Under the pieces are notes generated by a model. The model was not told the origin of the DNA. It saw nothing but the letters and a program-made list of their open reading frames with translations, and did not search any database. A program made the translations under genes and the position numbers. A DNA stretch of 6,540 nucleotides from JANOGU01 sp964499865. Lineage in GTDB: Bacteria; Pseudomonadota; Alphaproteobacteria; Rhodobacterales; Rhodobacteraceae. Within the stretch, counting starts at the first letter, position 1. Each line of letters starts with the position of its first letter. Location: NCBI GenBank assembly GCA_964499865.1, contig CAZCPY010000161.1, forward strand, positions 1-6,540. The letters are read 5' to 3'. Shown in pieces: positions 5,677 to 6,540 of the stretch.

Positions 5677-6150
5677 ATGAAACTGACCCGGCGTGAGGAT
5701 GTCGAGGCGCCGGTGGCCCATGTCTGGGCGATACTGTCGGACACCGACCACTGGGAACGCGCCGCCCTGCGCCGCGGGGCAGAGGTGCAGCGTCTGGACG
5801 CGCTGGAGACGGTCGCGCCCGGCATGGGGTGGCAGCTGCGCTTTGCCTGGCGCGGCAAGCCGCGGCAGGTGACGCTGCGGCTGGCGGCGGTGGATCCCGG
5901 CCAGCGCATCGCCTTCACCGCGGTGTCGCCCAACATCTCGGGCGAGGCCTCGGTCGACCTGGCCGACATGGGCCCAAAGCGCACGCGGCTGACGGTGGTC
6001 GTCGAGGTCAAGCCGCGCACCCTGGGCGCGCGGCTGGTGCTGCAGGGCCTGCGGCTGGCCCGCGCCCGGGTGGACAGGCGCTTCGCCGACCGCATCGCGG
6101 CGCTGGCCGCCGACATCGAGGACCGTTTCCGCCGCCAGCCGCGGCGCTAG
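5677..6150 (+). CDS. SRPBCC-fold (START/Bet v1-like) protein, polyketide cyclase/dehydrase type
   Basis: The 157-residue product looks like a small soluble SRPBCC protein, a helix-grip fold that encloses a hydrophobic ligand. The N-terminal pattern EDVEAPVAHVWAILSDTDHW (7-26) is the hallmark first strand and helix of the fold. Alternating strands follow (about 50-110, including WQLRFAWRG at 52-60 and RLTVVVEVKP at 104-113), and then a long, Arg-rich C-terminal helix (about 116-155) that closes the cavity. No catalytic residues can be assigned and the ligand is unknown; lipid or cofactor binding is only a family-level guess. The ATG follows AAGGGG (5661-5666) by ten bases, which is a little long but workable. 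The gene starts 38 bases after the nudC stop with no hairpin between, so co-transcription is likely. There is no signal peptide or membrane segment. Confidence 0.85.
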   Translation: MKLTRREDVEAPVAHVWAILSDTDHWERAALRRGAEVQRLDALETVAPGMGWQLRFAWRGKPRQVTLRLAAVDPGQRIAFTAVSPNISGEASVDLADMGPKRTRLTVVVEVKPRTLGARLVLQGLRLARARVDRRFADRIAALAADIEDRFRRQPRR

Positions 6151-6151
6151 G

Positions 6152-6168
6152 GCGGGATCGTCTCCCGC
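6152..6168 (+). terminator. Small hairpin just after the SRPBCC gene
   Basis: GCGGGA (6152-6157) and TCCCGC (6163-6168) form a six-pair stem with a five-base loop, starting one base after the stop codon of the SRPBCC gene. It is well placed as a 3'-end structure for the nudC unit, but no U-run follows, so it is at best a weak intrinsic terminator or an RNA-stabilising hairpin. Confidence 0.35.
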
Positions 6169-6188
6169 GCAACCTCCGCCCCGCGGGC

Positions 6189-6215
6189 ACCTCCCCTCGC
6201 CCTCGCGGGGGAGGT
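6189..6215. repeat. Inverted repeat 1 of the convergent intergenic region
   Basis: ACCTCCCC (6189-6196) pairs perfectly with GGGGAGGT (6208-6215) around an 11-base loop. Together with the related CCCTCCCCC hairpin 33 bases further on, it lies between the convergent SRPBCC and prephenate dehydratase genes, where it could help to separate the two transcripts in both directions. No U-run adjoins it on either strand. Confidence 0.6.
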
Positions 6216-6248
6216 CGGCTCTGCCGGCGGGCCGGCCCCCCACCCCAT

Positions 6249-6271
6249 CCCTCCCCCACGAGGGGGGAGGG
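6249..6271. repeat. Inverted repeat 2 of the convergent intergenic region
   Basis: CCCTCCCCC (6249-6257) and GGGGGAGGG (6263-6271) form a nine-pair perfect stem with a five-base ACGAG loop. Its C-rich arm resembles that of the hairpin at 6189-6215. Similar CTCCCC/GGGGAG hairpins are familiar in intergenic DNA of GC-rich Alphaproteobacteria, so this may be a dispersed genomic repeat as well as a bidirectional 3'-end element. The rest of 6151-6323 holds no gene that I can support. Confidence 0.65.
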
Positions 6272-6323
6272 CGGCGCCTCGCGGGCAGGGGCCGCGTCTG
6301 ATCCGGGGGTGTTGCCCTTTGCC

Positions 6324-6540
6324 TCAGCCGCGCGGGCGGTTGGCGGGGTAGACGCCCAGCAGGCTGAAGGACGAGGTGAAGAAGCGCAGCTCGTCCAGCG
6401 CGCGGCGGACGTTCTCGTCCTCGGGGTGGCCCTCGATGTCGGCGTAGAATTCGGTCGCGGTGAAGGACCCCCCGACCATGTAGCTTTCCAGCTTGGTCAT
6501 GTTCACGCCGTTCGTGGCAAAGCCGCCCATCGCCTTGTAC
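6324..6540 (-). CDS. pheA: Prephenate dehydratase, C-terminal ACT-domain fragment (5' part outside the window)
   Basis: The visible 71 C-terminal residues begin with YKAMGGFATNGVNMTKLESY and continue with MVGGSFTATEFYADIEGHP. This is the regulatory ACT domain of a monofunctional prephenate dehydratase, the enzyme that converts prephenate to phenylpyruvate in phenylalanine synthesis. The segment TKLESY takes the place of the ESRP phenylalanine-binding motif of other PheA proteins. GVNMTKLES and FYADIEGH are typical of the domain, and the protein ends in a normal short tail (LLGVYPANRPRG, then TGA at 6326-6324). The first in-frame ATG inside the window (6530-6528) is internal, since homology continues upstream through Tyr-Lys-Ala to the edge. 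The gene is convergent with the SRPBCC gene. The catalytic domain and its TRF motif lie outside the window and cannot be judged. Confidence 0.93.
   Translation of the reverse strand, partial: YKAMGGFATNGVNMTKLESYMVGGSFTATEFYADIEGHPEDENVRRALDELRFFTSSFSLLGVYPANRPRG

Overview
The window is very GC-rich with strong G/C bias at third codon positions. Every recognisable gene is a housekeeping or metabolic gene of the kind found in Alphaproteobacteria. The RsgA, NudC, CpdB-type nucleotidase and prephenate dehydratase sequences, and the small alphaproteobacterial SRP RNA, suggest a Rhodobacterales/Paracoccaceae-like chromosome. I see no transposase, integrase, phage gene, CRISPR array, toxin-antitoxin pair or tRNA.

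Layout, left to right. Positions 1-51 are a short gene-free edge. On the minus strand follow rsgA (52-1074, ribosome-assembly GTPase), a leader region of about 290 bases, the SRP RNA gene ffs (1367-1463) with its own promoter (1470-1498), a GGGCCC-type tandem repeat (1523-1545), and then a three-gene minus-strand cluster. In order of transcription that cluster is a 2',3'-cyclic nucleotide phosphodiesterase/3'-nucleotidase (4508-2550), a small membrane-anchored or secreted protein of unknown function (2529-2182), and a HAD phosphatase (2185-1556). The 20-base gap and the ATGA stop/start overlap suggest one operon. A divergent intergenic region (4509-4663) separates it from the plus-strand pair nudC (4664-5638, NADH pyrophosphatase) and an SRPBCC-fold protein (5677-6150). 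A hairpin-rich convergent intergenic region (6151-6323) then separates these from the 3' end of a minus-strand prephenate dehydratase gene (6324 to the window edge).

How the genes relate. RsgA (30S subunit maturation) and SRP RNA (co-translational membrane targeting) both serve translation but appear to have separate promoters. The nucleotidase, the HAD phosphatase and NudC all hydrolyse phosphate bonds in nucleotides or small phosphorylated metabolites, so the central part of the window has a loose nucleotide-salvage and phosphate-recovery theme. That theme is inference; no pathway is proven by the arrangement.

I do not see a new multi-gene system. The points most worth a second look are a possible 11-residue leader peptide and stem-loop upstream of rsgA, a CpdB-type nucleotidase with no possible signal peptide, the ffs promoter with a GC-rich discriminator, the self-complementary repeat next to it, and the paired inverted repeats between the convergent genes. 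Many long apparent reading frames here, including one of about 1000 codons on the plus strand at 1626-4667, are antisense shadows caused by GC-biased codon use.
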